Shown: positions 52,743-63,122, counted from the stretch's first letter. The stretch: DNA of 64,000 nt from Actinomycetes bacterium (GCA_021841935.1 JAKCDL010000012.1:1-64000); one strand, 5' to 3'. Translations and numbers: made by a program. Notes: generated by a model not told the origin, from the sequence alone.

Positions 52743-55247
52743 GTGGTCTCATACGATATACAAGAGGTCGAACTAAAGTGGCAGAAGCGTTGGCAGGACC
52801 TTGGCGTCTACAACGTGGAGCAGGATGACCCTCGCCCTAAGTCCTATGTGCTTTGCATGTATCCTTATCCATCGGGCGCTGCTCATCAGGGCCATGTCAA
52901 AAATTACACCTTTGGTGACCTCAACGTCCGTTACCGTACAATGCGGGGAGAGGCCGTCCTCTCGCCAATCGGTTTCGACTCTTTTGGCCTTCCAGCGGAG
53001 AATGCCGCGATCAAGACGGGTATTCATCCTCGTGAATTTACAGAAGCCCGAATCAATGAATTGAGAGCTTCACTGCGTCGCCTTGGCTCAGTTTACGACT
53101 GGCGTCGGGAATCGAAGAGCCACTCACCCAACATGGTCAAGTGGTCGCAGGTTATCTTTAAGAAGTTTTTTGAAGCCGGCCTTGCCTATAAAGCGGAAGC
53201 TCCAGTTAACTGGTGCCCAGGCTGTCAGACTGTGCTCGCTAACGAGCAGGTTCATGCCGATGGCACCTGCGATAGGAGTGGGGACATAGTTGAGAAGAAG
53301 AATCTCTCGCAGTGGTTCTTCAAGATTACTCAATACGCCGATGAGCTACTTGACTCAATTGATGCACTTGATTGGCCAGAGCCGGTCAAGGTTATGCAAA
53401 AAAATTGGATAGGCCGGTCGGTTGGTGCGAAGTTCACCCTCTCTGTAAGCGGCTTGAATGATGTCGGAGTTGACGTCTATACAACTCGGCCAGATACCGC
53501 ATTTGGTATGACCTATGCTGTGGTTGCTCCTGAACACCCGATCGTCTCTATGATTCTCGAGGGTAAATTCACCGATGCATCGTTTTTAGCTGCACACGAT
53601 GGTGGCCAATTTACCTTTGATCCAGAGAACATTGAAAAGGTTGCGTCATTTGTCGACGAAGTTAAGACCTTAAATGACGTGGATAGGGTATCCACCGCAA
53701 CTGATCGTCCAAAGCGTGGTGTCTTTACTGGGTTAAGTGTCATCAATCCCTTTACTGGTGATGCCGTTCCCCTCTATAGTGCAGACTATGTGTTGATGAC
53801 CTACGGTACGGGTGCAATTATGGCTGTTCCGGGCGAAGATCAACGAGACTACGACTTCGCAAAGGCGTACTCACTCCCAATTATTAGGACCGTTCAGCCC
53901 CCAGCTGACTTTGATGGCGAGGCCTACACTGGCACTGGCGACAAGATTAATTCGGGTTTCTTGAATGGTCTTTCGATCGATGAGGCAAAGTCAAAGGCCA
54001 TTGAATTTCTTACTTCCAATGAAATTGGCGAGTCATCGGTTCAATATCGACTTCGTGACTGGCTAATCTCCAGGCAGAGATATTGGGGTTGCCCAATTCC
54101 GATCGTCTACTGTGAAAAGTGTGGAACTCAGCCAGAGGCAGAGTCAAACCTTCCTGTCTTAGCCCCGGATGACGTTGAATTTCTACCGACTGGTGAATCT
54201 CCACTTGCCCGCCATGCAACCTTCAAAGATGCAACCTGTCCAAATTGTGGCGGCTATGCACGCAGAGAGACCGATACCATGGATACATTTGTCGACTCCT
54301 CCTGGTACTTCTTGCGATTTGCAGATGCATTCAATGAAGATCAGCCATTTTCAATTGAGGCGCTGCGGGAGTGGATGCCAGTCGATCAGTACATCGGTGG
54401 AATTGAGCACGCAATCTTACACTTGCTCTACGCACGCTTCTTTACGAAGGCTCTTTCAGACTTGAAGATGATCCCGTCTGAGCTTCGTGAACCATTTTCG
54501 CGCCTCTTTACTCAAGGTATGATCCTGATGAATGGGTCGAAGATGTCAAAGTCCAAAGGAAATCTCATAGCGCCCGAGAAGTACTTCAATACCGTTGGAG
54601 CGGACGCCCTTCGACTCTTTCACCTCTTCGTAGGCCCCCCAGGAGACTCATTCAACTGGACCGATCAGGCCGATGAGATGATTGAGGGCAGCGCAAGATT
54701 TATCAATCGTCTCTACCGAGTCGCGACAGAGCCCTACGAGCCAGAGGCTGTTGATATTGACGCTGGTAAAGCCCTGCGGATCGAGCTCAATAAAACCATA
54801 AAAAAGGCTACCTTTGACTACGAGAGATGGTCGTACAACACAGTCGTCGCCGCTTCTATGTCACTCGTCAACTCTATCTACAAGGCGATTTCGGCGAATG
54901 CGGATACGGAGTCGGTTCAAGATGCGATCGATGGTGTCATAAAACTACTAGCGCCCATGACACCTCACATCTGTGCTGAGATGTGGTCGATTCGACACGA
55001 TGACGAGATCGTCCATCGTCAACCCTGGCCAACTGTCGATGAAGACCTTCTCTCTTCGGTGAAAGAGACGATGGTTGTGCAGATTGGCGGAAAGGTCCGG
55101 GACCGGATCGAAGTCGATGGCGATATCGATGAAGATGCGGCCATGGCGCTAGCGCTCGCTTCGGAGAAGGTGACTGCCTACCTACCTAGTGGAAAGCCCT
55201 CTCGGGTGGTGGCTAAGTTGCCTAAGCTCCTCAACTTGATTCCGTAG
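52743..55247 (+). CDS. leuS: Leucyl-tRNA synthetase
   Basis: 834 residues from GTG. Class I motifs: the HIGH equivalent HQGHVKNY (42-49) after PYPSGAA, and KMSKSKGN near residue 600. The CP1 editing domain lies between about 220 and 420, with the TRPDT and [16 protein letters not shown] motifs. The zinc-type cysteines CPGCQ are in the first insertion, and the C-terminal [14 protein letters not shown] domain is intact. It charges tRNA-Leu; one such tRNA lies at 6.1 kb. No T-box motif was found in the leader. aroQ follows 13 bases downstream, likely co-transcribed. Confidence 0.97.
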   Translation: MVSYDIQEVELKWQKRWQDLGVYNVEQDDPRPKSYVLCMYPYPSGAAHQGHVKNYTFGDLNVRYRTMRGEAVLSPIGFDSFGLPAENAAIKTGIHPREFTEARINELRASLRRLGSVYDWRRESKSHSPNMVKWSQVIFKKFFEAGLAYKAEAPVNWCPGCQTVLANEQVHADGTCDRSGDIVEKKNLSQWFFKITQYADELLDSIDALDWPEPVKVMQKNWIGRSVGAKFTLSVSGLNDVGVDVYTTRPDTAFGMTYAVVAPEHPIVSMILEGKFTDASFLAAHDGGQFTFDPENIEKVASFVDEVKTLNDVDRVSTATDRPKRGVFTGLSVINPFTGDAVPLYSADYVLMTYGTGAIMAVPGEDQRDYDFAKAYSLPIIRTVQPPADFDGEAYTGTGDKINSGFLNGLSIDEAKSKAIEFLTSNEIGESSVQYRLRDWLISRQRYWGCPIPIVYCEKCGTQPEAESNLPVLAPDDVEFLPTGESPLARHATFKDATCPNCGGYARRETDTMDTFVDSSWYFLRFADAFNEDQPFSIEALREWMPVDQYIGGIEHAILHLLYARFFTKALSDLKMIPSELREPFSRLFTQGMILMNGSKMSKSKGNLIAPEKYFNTVGADALRLFHLFVGPPGDSFNWTDQADEMIEGSARFINRLYRVATEPYEPEAVDIDAGKALRIELNKTIKKATFDYERWSYNTVVAASMSLVNSIYKAISANADTESVQDAIDGVIKLLAPMTPHICAEMWSIRHDDEIVHRQPWPTVDEDLLSSVKETMVVQIGGKVRDRIEVDGDIDEDAAMALALASEKVTAYLPSGKPSRVVAKLPKLLNLIP

Positions 55248-55260
55248 GAGGGTTCTGCAA

Positions 55261-55695
55261 TTGAGGTCGTTTCTGGTAATCAATGGTCCAAATCTCAATC
55301 TCCTCGGTACTAGGGAGCCAGCCATCTATGGCTCGAAGGGCCTGAGCGATATCGAGGGCGAGCTCCGTGAATGGTCGTCGGCAAAGGGCGTAGAAGTCTC
55401 ATTTATCCAGAGCAACCACGAGGGAGTTATAGTCGATGAGATTCAAGGAGCTAGAGGTCGATACGACGCAATCGTCATCAACCCCGGTGCCTTGACTCAC
55501 TATTCGATTGCAATGAGGGACGCCTTGATCGCAGTAGAGGTACCCTTCATTGAGGTACACCTCTCAAATGTCTATGCTCGGGAAGAGTTTCGCCACAAGT
55601 CAGTTATATCAGACGTTGCAGTAGGCAAGATAGTGGGTCTCGGCGCAATTGGATATCGACTCGCCCTAGAGGCCCTTCTAGAGCGAGTCGGCTAA
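55261..55695 (+). CDS. aroQ: Type II 3-dehydroquinate dehydratase
   Basis: 144 residues from TTG; AGGAGG (55246-55251) overlaps the leuS stop. Family landmarks in order: [17 protein letters not shown] with the catalytic Tyr and flexible-loop Arg, [28 protein letters not shown], and [20 protein letters not shown] with the catalytic His region. The dodecameric enzyme makes 3-dehydroshikimate in the shikimate pathway. No other aro gene is adjacent. Confidence 0.96.
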   Translation: MRSFLVINGPNLNLLGTREPAIYGSKGLSDIEGELREWSSAKGVEVSFIQSNHEGVIVDEIQGARGRYDAIVINPGALTHYSIAMRDALIAVEVPFIEVHLSNVYAREEFRHKSVISDVAVGKIVGLGAIGYRLALEALLERVG

Positions 55696-55735
55696 CAACG
55701 AATCGACCTTGATTGTCAAAGCTTTAAGTTGAGCA

Positions 55736-55774
55736 ATCCTGCGAATCGTACCTTGAGAATACGATTCGCAGGAT
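55736..55774. terminator. Terminator hairpin after aroQ
   Basis: ATCCTGCGAATCGTA (55736-55750) and TACGATTCGCAGGAT (55760-55774) form an exact 15-bp stem with a 9-base loop. It lies between aroQ and the oppositely directed phosphotransferase gene. No long T-run follows on the plus strand (GAAGAGG), so it could also act as a bidirectional barrier or RNA stabiliser. Confidence 0.7.
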
Positions 55775-55809
55775 GAAGAGGAGTGAGGTTGTGCTGCTAG
55801 GCGCAAACT

Positions 55810-56838
55810 TCAAAAGCGTTCGAAGGCCTCTTTCGACGCTTCAGCTAAGAGTTGTACCTGCTTTGCGTAGTCGCCGACCTCACTTCGATCGCCACCTCGA
55901 GCACCTTGGACGTACCTAGAGTAGACACCCTCCAAAATACATGCGAGTTTCCAATAGCCAAAGCTCACGTAGTAATTGATAAGTGATAGGTCGACGCCGG
56001 TCATCTCTGCGTAAAGTTTGGCGATCTCACTTCGAGTTGCAAAGCCATCCATCTGAGTAACTGATGCGAGGGGTGGATGTTGATCTGTCTTCTCTGTCCA
56101 ATAGACCAATAGCAAACCTATATCTGCTAAAGGGTCTCCAAGGGTACAGATCTCCCAATCTAGGACAGCAGCTACCTCGCAGTCGTTAGTGATGAGGGTA
56201 TTGTCAAGACGGTAGTCGCCGTGAACGATAGCGCTCTTAGCCTGCTCGGGGACTGCACTTACAAGTTTTTGATGCATATCTTCGACGAGTGGAACCCGAT
56301 GGTTGATCTCATCTCCGCTCGCTTGGTACTGGTTGAACCAACGCTTTAGCTGCCTTTCGATGTATCCATCTTTGCGGCCAAGATCGCTAAGTCCAATTTC
56401 GTCGGGGTCGAAGCTGTGGAGTTTCACCAGGGTCGAAACCAGATTCTCCGACATCTTGCGACGGTCATCGAGTGTGGGAAACGTTGCTTCAACGTACTTC
56501 TCTTCTTTGAGAATGTGGCCGTCGACCTTTTCCATTATGTAGAAGGGGTAGTCGTTGACGTCGTTGTCCGTACAAAGAGCTATCGGCTTTGGGGATGGAA
56601 AGACCACCTTATCGAGGCCAGTGAGAATCCTATGCTCCCGTGTCATGTCGTGAGCCGTTGGAAGAACGTGGCTGATCGGGGGTCTTCGAAGAATTACCAT
56701 CTCACCCTTGGCGTCAGTAACCTGGAAGGTGAGGTTCGAGCGGCCCCCAGCGATCAACTGATAGTCGTAGGGTCCTTGAAAGTTCGCAACATTGCGACTT
56801 ATCCAATCTGAAACATTTGGTTCTTTTATGCCTTCCAT
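55810..56838 (-). CDS. Aminoglycoside-phosphotransferase-fold protein (ACAD10-like)
   Basis: 342 residues. The kinase-like fold shows IAGGRSNLTFQVTD and MVILRRPP (nucleotide loop and lysine region), the catalytic loop VHGDYRLDNTLI (about 207-218; HGD-x4-N) and VLDWEICTLGDPLADIGLLLVYW (metal-binding DxE/D region). This is the actinobacterial group often encoded with acyl-CoA dehydrogenases, in which mammalian ACAD10/11 phosphorylate 4-hydroxy acids or their CoA esters. No acyl-CoA dehydrogenase gene is adjacent, so the substrate is only suggested. Real aminoglycoside resistance is unlikely. Confidence 0.87.
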   Translation of the reverse strand: MEGIKEPNVSDWISRNVANFQGPYDYQLIAGGRSNLTFQVTDAKGEMVILRRPPISHVLPTAHDMTREHRILTGLDKVVFPSPKPIALCTDNDVNDYPFYIMEKVDGHILKEEKYVEATFPTLDDRRKMSENLVSTLVKLHSFDPDEIGLSDLGRKDGYIERQLKRWFNQYQASGDEINHRVPLVEDMHQKLVSAVPEQAKSAIVHGDYRLDNTLITNDCEVAAVLDWEICTLGDPLADIGLLLVYWTEKTDQHPPLASVTQMDGFATRSEIAKLYAEMTGVDLSLINYYVSFGYWKLACILEGVYSRYVQGARGGDRSEVGDYAKQVQLLAEASKEAFERF

Positions 56839-56944
56839 CTCATCGATGCTATACCGACGTGGTAGTTGATATGGGTTATTTTCAATTAGTGGCGGGAGGT
56901 TGCCACATATGTGACTGTAAAAATTCGGACTAGAGTTTTAAATT

Positions 56945-57655
56945 GTGCCTGCAATTGATGTAACTGATTCAACATTTCAAAGTGAAGTACTTACCAAGTC
57001 AGAAGAGTCCCTAGTTATTGTGGATCTTTGGGCAAGTTGGTGCGCCCCGTGTCGTACACTTGGCCCAATCATCGAACGCGTCGTCGATGAGTATGGAGGA
57101 GATGTTATCCTCGCAAAGGTTGACGTTGACGCTAACCCTTCGATAGCTAATGCCTTCCAAGTTCAATCCATACCCGCCGTCTATGCAGTAAAGGACGGGA
57201 AGGTCGTAGATGGATTTATTGGAGCTCAACCTGAAAGCGCTGTTCGTGCCTTCATCGAAAAGTTGGCCGTGAAGGTAAAGTCTCCGGCCGATCTCCTATT
57301 TGAGCTTGGAGATGAGCAGTCGTTGAGGGATAGCCTCGATCTAGATCCTGGTCATGAGGGTGCAATTTGTGCTTTGGCCGAGATCTTGATCGACCGAGGA
57401 GAGGCTAACGAGGCCCTTGATCTTCTGGCGCGGATTCCGGACAACGAAGAGACGATGCGCCTCAAGGCTAAGGCGAGATTAGGAGATGAGTCGCAACTAG
57501 GTGACGAAAAGATCGTCTCTGAGCTAGATCAGCTCTTGAATGTGGTCAGGGACGATGAAGAGGCTCGGCAGAAGTTCAGAGATCTTCTAGAAGTTCTAGT
57601 AGATAGAGATATCGCAAACAAGTACCGAAGAGCACTAGCCTCTCGACTCTTTTGA
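56945..57655 (+). CDS. Thioredoxin-domain co-chaperone, YbbN/CnoX-like
   Basis: 236 residues from GTG. N-terminal thioredoxin fold: DLWASWCAPCRTLGPI with Cys33 and Cys36 (CAPC instead of the usual CGPC), VDVDANPSIANAFQVQSIPAVYAVKDGKVV with the cis-proline. Residues 115-236 are helical, TPR-like (DLDPGHEGAICALAEILIDRGEANEALDLL). The fusion matches YbbN/CnoX proteins that hold unfolding proteins for GroEL and DnaK. There is no signal peptide, so it is cytoplasmic. Its stop overlaps the start of the next gene (TTGA). Confidence 0.88.
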   Translation: MPAIDVTDSTFQSEVLTKSEESLVIVDLWASWCAPCRTLGPIIERVVDEYGGDVILAKVDVDANPSIANAFQVQSIPAVYAVKDGKVVDGFIGAQPESAVRAFIEKLAVKVKSPADLLFELGDEQSLRDSLDLDPGHEGAICALAEILIDRGEANEALDLLARIPDNEETMRLKAKARLGDESQLGDEKIVSELDQLLNVVRDDEEARQKFRDLLEVLVDRDIANKYRRALASRLF

Positions 57656-58518
57656 TAAGTGGCGGCTTGGCTTCGAACTTCACCCTAAGAATCGGCGATA
57701 GAGAACTCGACCTAAGTAAGAGAGCTCTTATCGTCGGAATTTTGAATCGAACCGATGACTCCTTCTTTGACAAGGGCTCTTACTTTGCCTTTGATGACTT
57801 TTTAAAGAAGGCAGATTCGCTGGTTGCCGATGGTGCGCACATCCTTGATGTGGGCGGGGTAAAGGCTGGGCCGGGTAGAGAGATCTCACTTGAAGAGGAG
57901 TTGGAGAGGGTCATCCCAGCGGTGAGGGCTCTGAAGGAGAGGTTCGATGTTGTACTTTCGGTTGACACCTGGAACAGCGATGTCCTTGAAGCAGCTGCGA
58001 TCGATGGCGCTCTTATGGGAAATGATATCTCGGGCTTTGCTGATCCGCGATATCTTGACGTTGCGGCAAGGTATGGTCTGTCCCTCGTTGCAACCCATAT
58101 TCGCCTAGCTCCAAGGGTTGCCGATCCCAGTCCGACCTACTCTGACTTGATCGGAGAGGTCTCAGGCTTTCTTCGTAGCCGAATCGATATGGCGAGAGCG
58201 GCTGGGGTTGATCCGCTAAGGGTAGTTGCCGACTGTGGACTTGACCTTGGCAAGACGCCTTCGCACTCCCTCGAACTATTGAGAGCAAGTGCAAAGGTGG
58301 CAAAGTTGGTTGATCGTCCGTTGTACCTATCGGCCTCCAATAAAGGCTTTCTAGGCGAATTATTCGGCCTTCCAGTAGATCAACGGCGAGAAGTTACAGT
58401 GATGGCGACCTCGTTTGGTTACGTAAATGGTGCACGACTCTTTAGGGTGCATGATGTAAAGGGAACAAGAAGGGCACTACATACCCTAGAAAGAATCGTA
58501 GAAGCGGCCTCTTCTTAG
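57652..58518 (+). CDS. Dihydropteroate synthase homologue, FolP2-like
   Basis: 288 residues from TTG. TIM-barrel DHPS landmarks: GILNRTDDSFFDKG (usual NxTPDSFSD changed), ILDVGGVKAGPG (usual DVGGESTRPG changed), SVDTWNSDVLEAA, GNDISG, ADCGLDLGKT, SASNKGFLGELFG (usual SRKxF changed) and RLFRVHDVKGTRRAL. The VKAGPG and SNK variants are those of mycobacterial FolP2, reported not to replace true DHPS, so pterin or pABA binding may be altered. It is translationally coupled to the YbbN-like gene. A catalytic folate role is doubtful. Confidence 0.85.
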   Translation: MISGGLASNFTLRIGDRELDLSKRALIVGILNRTDDSFFDKGSYFAFDDFLKKADSLVADGAHILDVGGVKAGPGREISLEEELERVIPAVRALKERFDVVLSVDTWNSDVLEAAAIDGALMGNDISGFADPRYLDVAARYGLSLVATHIRLAPRVADPSPTYSDLIGEVSGFLRSRIDMARAAGVDPLRVVADCGLDLGKTPSHSLELLRASAKVAKLVDRPLYLSASNKGFLGELFGLPVDQRREVTVMATSFGYVNGARLFRVHDVKGTRRALHTLERIVEAASS

Positions 58519-58750
58519 ACCGTTGTGTGGATCTTGTGCTCTCTAATTGCAATTGTCTGCTCTGTGGCCTCTGGATACCCAAGGCCTATGCAATGAAGCG
58601 GCGCTGTAGCTATGTAACTTTAATTGCATCGAGTACTGTTGGCTAATAGTCAAAAAGATATCGAAGTTGAAGTATCGGGCACCTTGAAAAGGTGGAGGGT
58701 GTAGACCCGTCCCTCGTAGATGTTGTTGTTGAACTTCTTTGTTGTGAGAG

Positions 58751-59761
58751 TTGATTGAAGTGAATGGCAAGAGAATATTTTTGGTCAAGGGTAGAGATGC
58801 TCGCTTGATTCAAGATGCAGAGGCCGAGATTCGCGGTAGCCTCAAAGAAAAAGAGAATCTCGACGAAGTCTTCTATGACGGTACTAACTGTGATATCAAT
58901 GACGTCGTTATGTCTCTCGACCAGAACTACATCTTCTCCGACGGAGCGATAGTCATAGTTCGCAACGTCGCCGAAATGGCTAGCGACCTTCAAAATCAAC
59001 TTGCAACGTACGTAGAAAACACCAAGAGCAGTTCCGTCTTTGCTAACTATTTGATCTTGACGTCTGCGACTGGTGCTATCGGTCAGAAACTTTCAAAGGC
59101 GGCCTCTAACGTGGGTGAGGTACTTGATACGACAATTGGCGATGCGAAGGCCAGGAGCTCCTTTGTGGCTGACGAATTGAAGGCCTCCTCACTCAACTAC
59201 GCACCTGACGTTGTTCGTTTTTTGTCTTCACACTTCGGAGAAGATGTCTCCCGTGTAAGATCCCTGATTGAAGTCCTCGAGTCGACTTATGGCACGAGAA
59301 AGCGCCTTGAAACCGACGACGTTGAGCCTTACGTTAATTCAATGGGGTCCAGACCAATCTTTGAAGCCACTAACGCTCTCGAAGATGGTTCGTTGAGCCC
59401 GTCGGAGGTCGTGACAAAGATGGGTCAATTTATTGACGTTCAAGGCGTACATCCACTTGCACTTCTTTCCCTGATTTCACGAAGAGTCCTCGAGTATGTG
59501 GCCGTAGCAGGGCGCATACGCACTTTGGATGACCTAAATACGGCCCTTGAAGATGCTGGATTGAAGAGGAGAGATGGATTTCCAGCAAAGAAGCTCTTCG
59601 AGGTAGCTAGGGGTCTCAAACCGTCGGATGCTCGCCTGATGCTTCGATATGTTACGGAGGCGGAGTCGGCGATGAAGGGTCGTGGAGGAGTATCTGACCG
59701 CTTCGCCTTTGAATTGATGGTTGCGAGAGTTGCAACAACTCTACGATCTCGTATGCGTTAG
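58751..59761 (+). CDS. holA: DNA polymerase III delta subunit (clamp loader)
   Basis: 336 residues from TTG. N-terminal region RIFLVKGRDARLIQDAEAEI and FYDGTNCDINDVVMSL (domain I of the AAA+-like fold, no active ATP loop, as expected for delta), then FSDGAIVIVRNVAEM, LILTSATG, the AAA+ lid region DVVRFLSSHFGEDVSRVRSLIEVLEST, and a C-terminal collar domain with HPLALLSLISRRVLEYV. Delta opens the beta sliding clamp. An S20 gene, often nearby, is not seen. The 232-base gap before it holds no gene. Confidence 0.9.
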   Translation: MIEVNGKRIFLVKGRDARLIQDAEAEIRGSLKEKENLDEVFYDGTNCDINDVVMSLDQNYIFSDGAIVIVRNVAEMASDLQNQLATYVENTKSSSVFANYLILTSATGAIGQKLSKAASNVGEVLDTTIGDAKARSSFVADELKASSLNYAPDVVRFLSSHFGEDVSRVRSLIEVLESTYGTRKRLETDDVEPYVNSMGSRPIFEATNALEDGSLSPSEVVTKMGQFIDVQGVHPLALLSLISRRVLEYVAVAGRIRTLDDLNTALEDAGLKRRDGFPAKKLFEVARGLKPSDARLMLRYVTEAESAMKGRGGVSDRFAFELMVARVATTLRSRMR

Positions 59762-60128
59762 AGGATTTTCTCACAGCACACTTCCTTGCCAAAGGTATCC
59801 GTTCCCCTGTTCTCGGTTGGGATTGGAGATGATGAGTAATAAAAATTTTGCTCACTCTCGTAGCGTCCTTCAATTAGATTCTGCTAGGACTGGTCTTGGT
59901 CGAGGCTCGGTGTGTAATGTGAGTCAGACCATGGTAATTGGTCGTTCGAGACCGGTAAGGCATATGGGATCGATCCCTTATCGAGTGCCCGCAGTAGAGT
60001 CTGCCTCTCTTATTTGATCCCCACTTACACGGCGGCTTAGTGGTTTAGTTTGAGGAGATTAGGGATTTTTTCAAAGTCAAAGGTTGATCAAGGACCGCCC
60101 AGACCCATCAGGTGAAGATCGCAAAGAG
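59762..60128. other. Intergenic region without a supported gene
   Basis: 367 bases between holA and tRNA-Arg. Neither strand shows an rpsT-like or other coding frame with a ribosome site. No clear hairpin terminator was found. Confidence 0.4.
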
Positions 60129-60201
60129 CGCGCCCGGAGGGATTCGAACCCCCAACCGTCTGATCCGAAGTCAGATGCTCTATCCGTTAAGCTACAGGCG
60201 C
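60129..60201 (-). tRNA. tRNA-Arg (anticodon UCG)
   Basis: On the minus strand GCGCCTG pairs with CGGGCGC (one U-G), the anticodon stem TCTGA/TCAGA encloses CTTCGGA (TCG), and the T-arm has TTCGAAT. The discriminator is G; CCA is not encoded. Length is 73 bases. Confidence 0.94.
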
Positions 60202-60514
60202 TCGTTAGTGCAGAAGCTTTACTGCGCCTTTAAAGATAGTCGCAGTTGAATGCATATCAGACGTTATCAATCCATCTCTGGCACTTGTTAGCCGTGGCAC
60301 CTCTGAGGTTTTATCTAAGAAGGTATTGTCTTTGTGGCGAGGCGATTTTGCCCATAACTGTTTCGATAAAAGTACTATTGTAATGACAAATGGCCTTTGA
60401 CTACCTCCCGTAGAACCAAAAGACCCTAGTTAGCGAGGTCTCTCGCGATGAAAAATATTCATAGAGAGGTAAATATACCACTCTGTAGCAATATGAAAAT
60501 GGTGGTGGAAAGAC
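60202..60514. other. Leader region of the cytochrome bd operon
   Basis: 313 bases, fairly AT-rich toward the right end. No Rex-type box or other regulator site that I can name. GCGAG/CTCGC (60433-60437, 60442-60446) is a short hairpin. The ribosome site before cydA is GGTGGTGGAAAG. Confidence 0.4.
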
Positions 60515-61912
60515 GTGAGCGCTTTAGGTCTATCGCGTTGGCAATTTGGGATTACGACCGTATACCACTTCATCTTCGTTCCGTTGACTATTGGGCTCGC
60601 ATTTGTACTAGCGATCATGCAGACGCTCGAGTACAAGACTAAGAAGCCCATCTACGGCGAGATGGTCAAGTTCTTCGGTCGCCTCTTTGCTGTGAACTTT
60701 GCAATTGGTCTAGTAACTGGAATAGTCCAAGAGTTCCAATTTGGGATGAATTGGTCGAACTATTCGATCTTTGTAGGAAACATATTCGGTGCGCCATTGG
60801 CTATCGAGGGGCTATTGGCCTTCTTTCTCGAGTCTACATTCCTTGGAATATGGCTCTTTGGCAAGAACAAGGTGTCGACTCGAGTCCATCTCTTTAGTGC
60901 TTGGATGGTCAGCATAGGGACGATGCTGAGCGCCCTGTTCATACTCGCAGCAAACTCCTTCATGCAGCACCCTGTTGGCTATACGATCGATCCAAAGACC
61001 CATCAGGCTGTGATGACCAACTTCTTGGCGTTGCTCACTAATTCAACTCTCATTACAACCTTCTTTCATACCGTTCTTGCTGCACTTAGTACAGGTGCTG
61101 GTTTGGTGCTTGGGGTTGCAGGTTATCAACTCCTTAGGCATCGCAAGAAGGATATGTTCGTTGGCGCTGCACGCATCGGAATAGTAGTCCTCTTTGTCTC
61201 GATGCTCTTCAACTCCTTTGTCGGTCACATTCAGGGCCAAGTTATGGAGAAGCAACAACCAATGAAGATGGCGGCAGCGGAAGCCCTCTACAACACTTCA
61301 TCTGGAGCCTCTTTTTCACTGCTAACCATCGGTAATCTATCGGGAGATCCAATCTTTCAGATTCGCCTACCTCATCTCCTCTCAGTTCTATCTGATAACT
61401 CCTGGAACGGAACCGTTGAGGGAATCAACCAGGTGCAAGCGGCTGAAGTTGCTAAGTATGGCCAGGGAAGCTATGTTCCTCCGATCTGGGTTGAGTACTG
61501 GACCTTTAGGATCATGGTCGGACTAGGGGGAGTCATCCTGCTTTGGGGTCTTGTAGGCCTCCACTTCATGCGACAGGGATCTCTCGACCGTAAAAGGTGG
61601 TACTTGAGAATCTCTCCATACTTGATCGCAGCACCCATCATCGCAAACTTGACTGGCTGGATATTTACTGAAGTTGGTCGACAGCCTTGGATCGTATATG
61701 GGCTTCTAAAGACGGCCAATGCCAATAGCCACCTATCGGCTCTTTCGGTCGGCATCACATTGGTTGGCTTTACCGCCGTCTACTCAATTCTCGCTGTGGT
61801 CGATGCGATCTTGATGTTCAAGTTTGGTACCTCTGATCCTGATTCTCTAGGTTCGCACGGCGAAAAAGAGGCTGAAGGATCGCCAAGCTCCCACAGCGAA
61901 TTGATTTACTAG
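60515..61912 (+). CDS. cydA: Cytochrome bd ubiquinol/menaquinol oxidase subunit I
   Basis: 465 residues from GTG. Landmarks: SRWQFGITTVYHFIFVPLTIG with the heme b595 His near the N terminus, QFGMNWSNYSIFVGNIFGAPLAIEGLLAFFLESTFLG, VGHIQGQVMEKQQPMKMAAAE (start of the short Q-loop), and EVGRQPWIVYGLL. About nine membrane segments. The high-affinity oxidase reduces O2 to water with quinol and supports growth at low oxygen. It is followed 19 bases later by cydB, and then by a cydD-like ABC gene. Confidence 0.95.
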   Translation: MSALGLSRWQFGITTVYHFIFVPLTIGLAFVLAIMQTLEYKTKKPIYGEMVKFFGRLFAVNFAIGLVTGIVQEFQFGMNWSNYSIFVGNIFGAPLAIEGLLAFFLESTFLGIWLFGKNKVSTRVHLFSAWMVSIGTMLSALFILAANSFMQHPVGYTIDPKTHQAVMTNFLALLTNSTLITTFFHTVLAALSTGAGLVLGVAGYQLLRHRKKDMFVGAARIGIVVLFVSMLFNSFVGHIQGQVMEKQQPMKMAAAEALYNTSSGASFSLLTIGNLSGDPIFQIRLPHLLSVLSDNSWNGTVEGINQVQAAEVAKYGQGSYVPPIWVEYWTFRIMVGLGGVILLWGLVGLHFMRQGSLDRKRWYLRISPYLIAAPIIANLTGWIFTEVGRQPWIVYGLLKTANANSHLSALSVGITLVGFTAVYSILAVVDAILMFKFGTSDPDSLGSHGEKEAEGSPSSHSELIY

Positions 61913-61931
61913 AGAGAAGGAGTAGACAAAG

Positions 61932-62975
61932 ATGAAGATAACACCCCTTCAATTTGTATGGTTTTCACTTGTGGTTGTCCTATGGTCTGGATACTTCTTC
62001 CTAGAGGGCTTCGACTTTGGAGTGGGGATGCTCCTTCGGTGGATCGGTAGGGATGATCTTGAGCGAAGAGCTGTAATCAACGCAATTGGTCCAACCTGGG
62101 ATGGGAATGAAGTATGGCTCCTGGTAGCAGGAGGTGCAACCTTTGCTGCATTTCCAAAGTGGTACGCCACAGTATTTTCGAGCTTCTACCTAGCGCTCTT
62201 TTTGATCCTTGTAGCCCTCATATTTCGTGGCGTGGCATTCGAATATCGATCAAAGCTGGTGAATCCTCGCTGGAGGAGACGTTGGGATATGGCGATTTTT
62301 CTAGGTTCTCTCTTGCCAGCTATCCTTTGGGGTGTCGCCTTCGGTGACTTCATACATGGCATCCCCCTAGATGCGCAGGGAAATTTCACTGGTAACTTCT
62401 TCTCGCTGCTATCTCCGTATTCGATCTTTGTCGGAGTTACGATGGCGAGTGTATTCCTGATCCACGGAGCTCTCTTTCTTGAGATGAAACTAGATGGCCA
62501 ACTTCGCGAAAGGGCTAGCTTTGTCGCAAGGCGTCTTTCGCCACTTATGACCCTTTTGGTGATAGTCTTTATCATCTGGACTTACATAACCGCTAACCAC
62601 AGCGGTGGATCAAATATCGTTCCTGGAATTTTGCCCATTGCGATAGTCGTCCTAGCAGTTACCGCGCAAGTCCTGATAGCTGACAGGCACTTTGGATGGG
62701 CCTTTGCCACGACCGGTGCCACCATTGTAGCGATAACCGTAAATATGTTCTTGGATCTTTATCCGAGGGTATTGGTATCGTCGACTTCAGATGCCTATTC
62801 GTTGACTATCACCGGAACGGCATCTGCCCACTACACCTTGGTAGTGATGACTATCGTCGCCGCAATATTTACGCCGCTGGTCCTTCTCTATCAAGGGTGG
62901 AGCTATCGAATATTCAGAGCGCGGATTAGGCTAACTCCCCCCGAGGAGTCAAAGACAGAAGAGATAAAAAAGTAG
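61932..62975 (+). CDS. cydB: Cytochrome bd oxidase subunit II
   Basis: 347 residues with nine hydrophobic segments. Landmarks: YFFLEGFDFGVGMLLRW, NAIGPTWDGNEVWLLVAGGATFAAFPKWYA, and FRGVAFEYRSK. A ribosome site (AGAGAAGGAG) lies between cydA and cydB. It forms the heterodimer with CydA. A hairpin follows the gene, so part of the transcription may stop before the cydD-like gene. Confidence 0.95.
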   Translation: MKITPLQFVWFSLVVVLWSGYFFLEGFDFGVGMLLRWIGRDDLERRAVINAIGPTWDGNEVWLLVAGGATFAAFPKWYATVFSSFYLALFLILVALIFRGVAFEYRSKLVNPRWRRRWDMAIFLGSLLPAILWGVAFGDFIHGIPLDAQGNFTGNFFSLLSPYSIFVGVTMASVFLIHGALFLEMKLDGQLRERASFVARRLSPLMTLLVIVFIIWTYITANHSGGSNIVPGILPIAIVVLAVTAQVLIADRHFGWAFATTGATIVAITVNMFLDLYPRVLVSSTSDAYSLTITGTASAHYTLVVMTIVAAIFTPLVLLYQGWSYRIFRARIRLTPPEESKTEEIKK

Positions 62976-62996
62976 GGAAAGTTCTCCTATGAGATG

Positions 62997-63048
62997 ACAA
63001 AGTGACGGGCACGCTTCTGGCAATGGAGAGATGTGGTCGTCACTTTGT
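62997..63048 (+). terminator. Terminator-like hairpin between cydB and the ABC gene
   Basis: ACAAAGTGACG (62997-63007) pairs with CGTCACTTTGT (63038-63048) across a 30-base loop, followed by TTGTAT. The 11-bp stem lies 22 bases after the cydB stop. It may be a partial terminator that lowers expression of the following gene. Confidence 0.5.
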
Positions 63049-63122
63049 TTGTATAGAAGAGCCGATAGACTCCGCTTGGACGCTCTTTTCAATGTGGTTG
63101 AGAGGTAAATCAAATTACTAGC

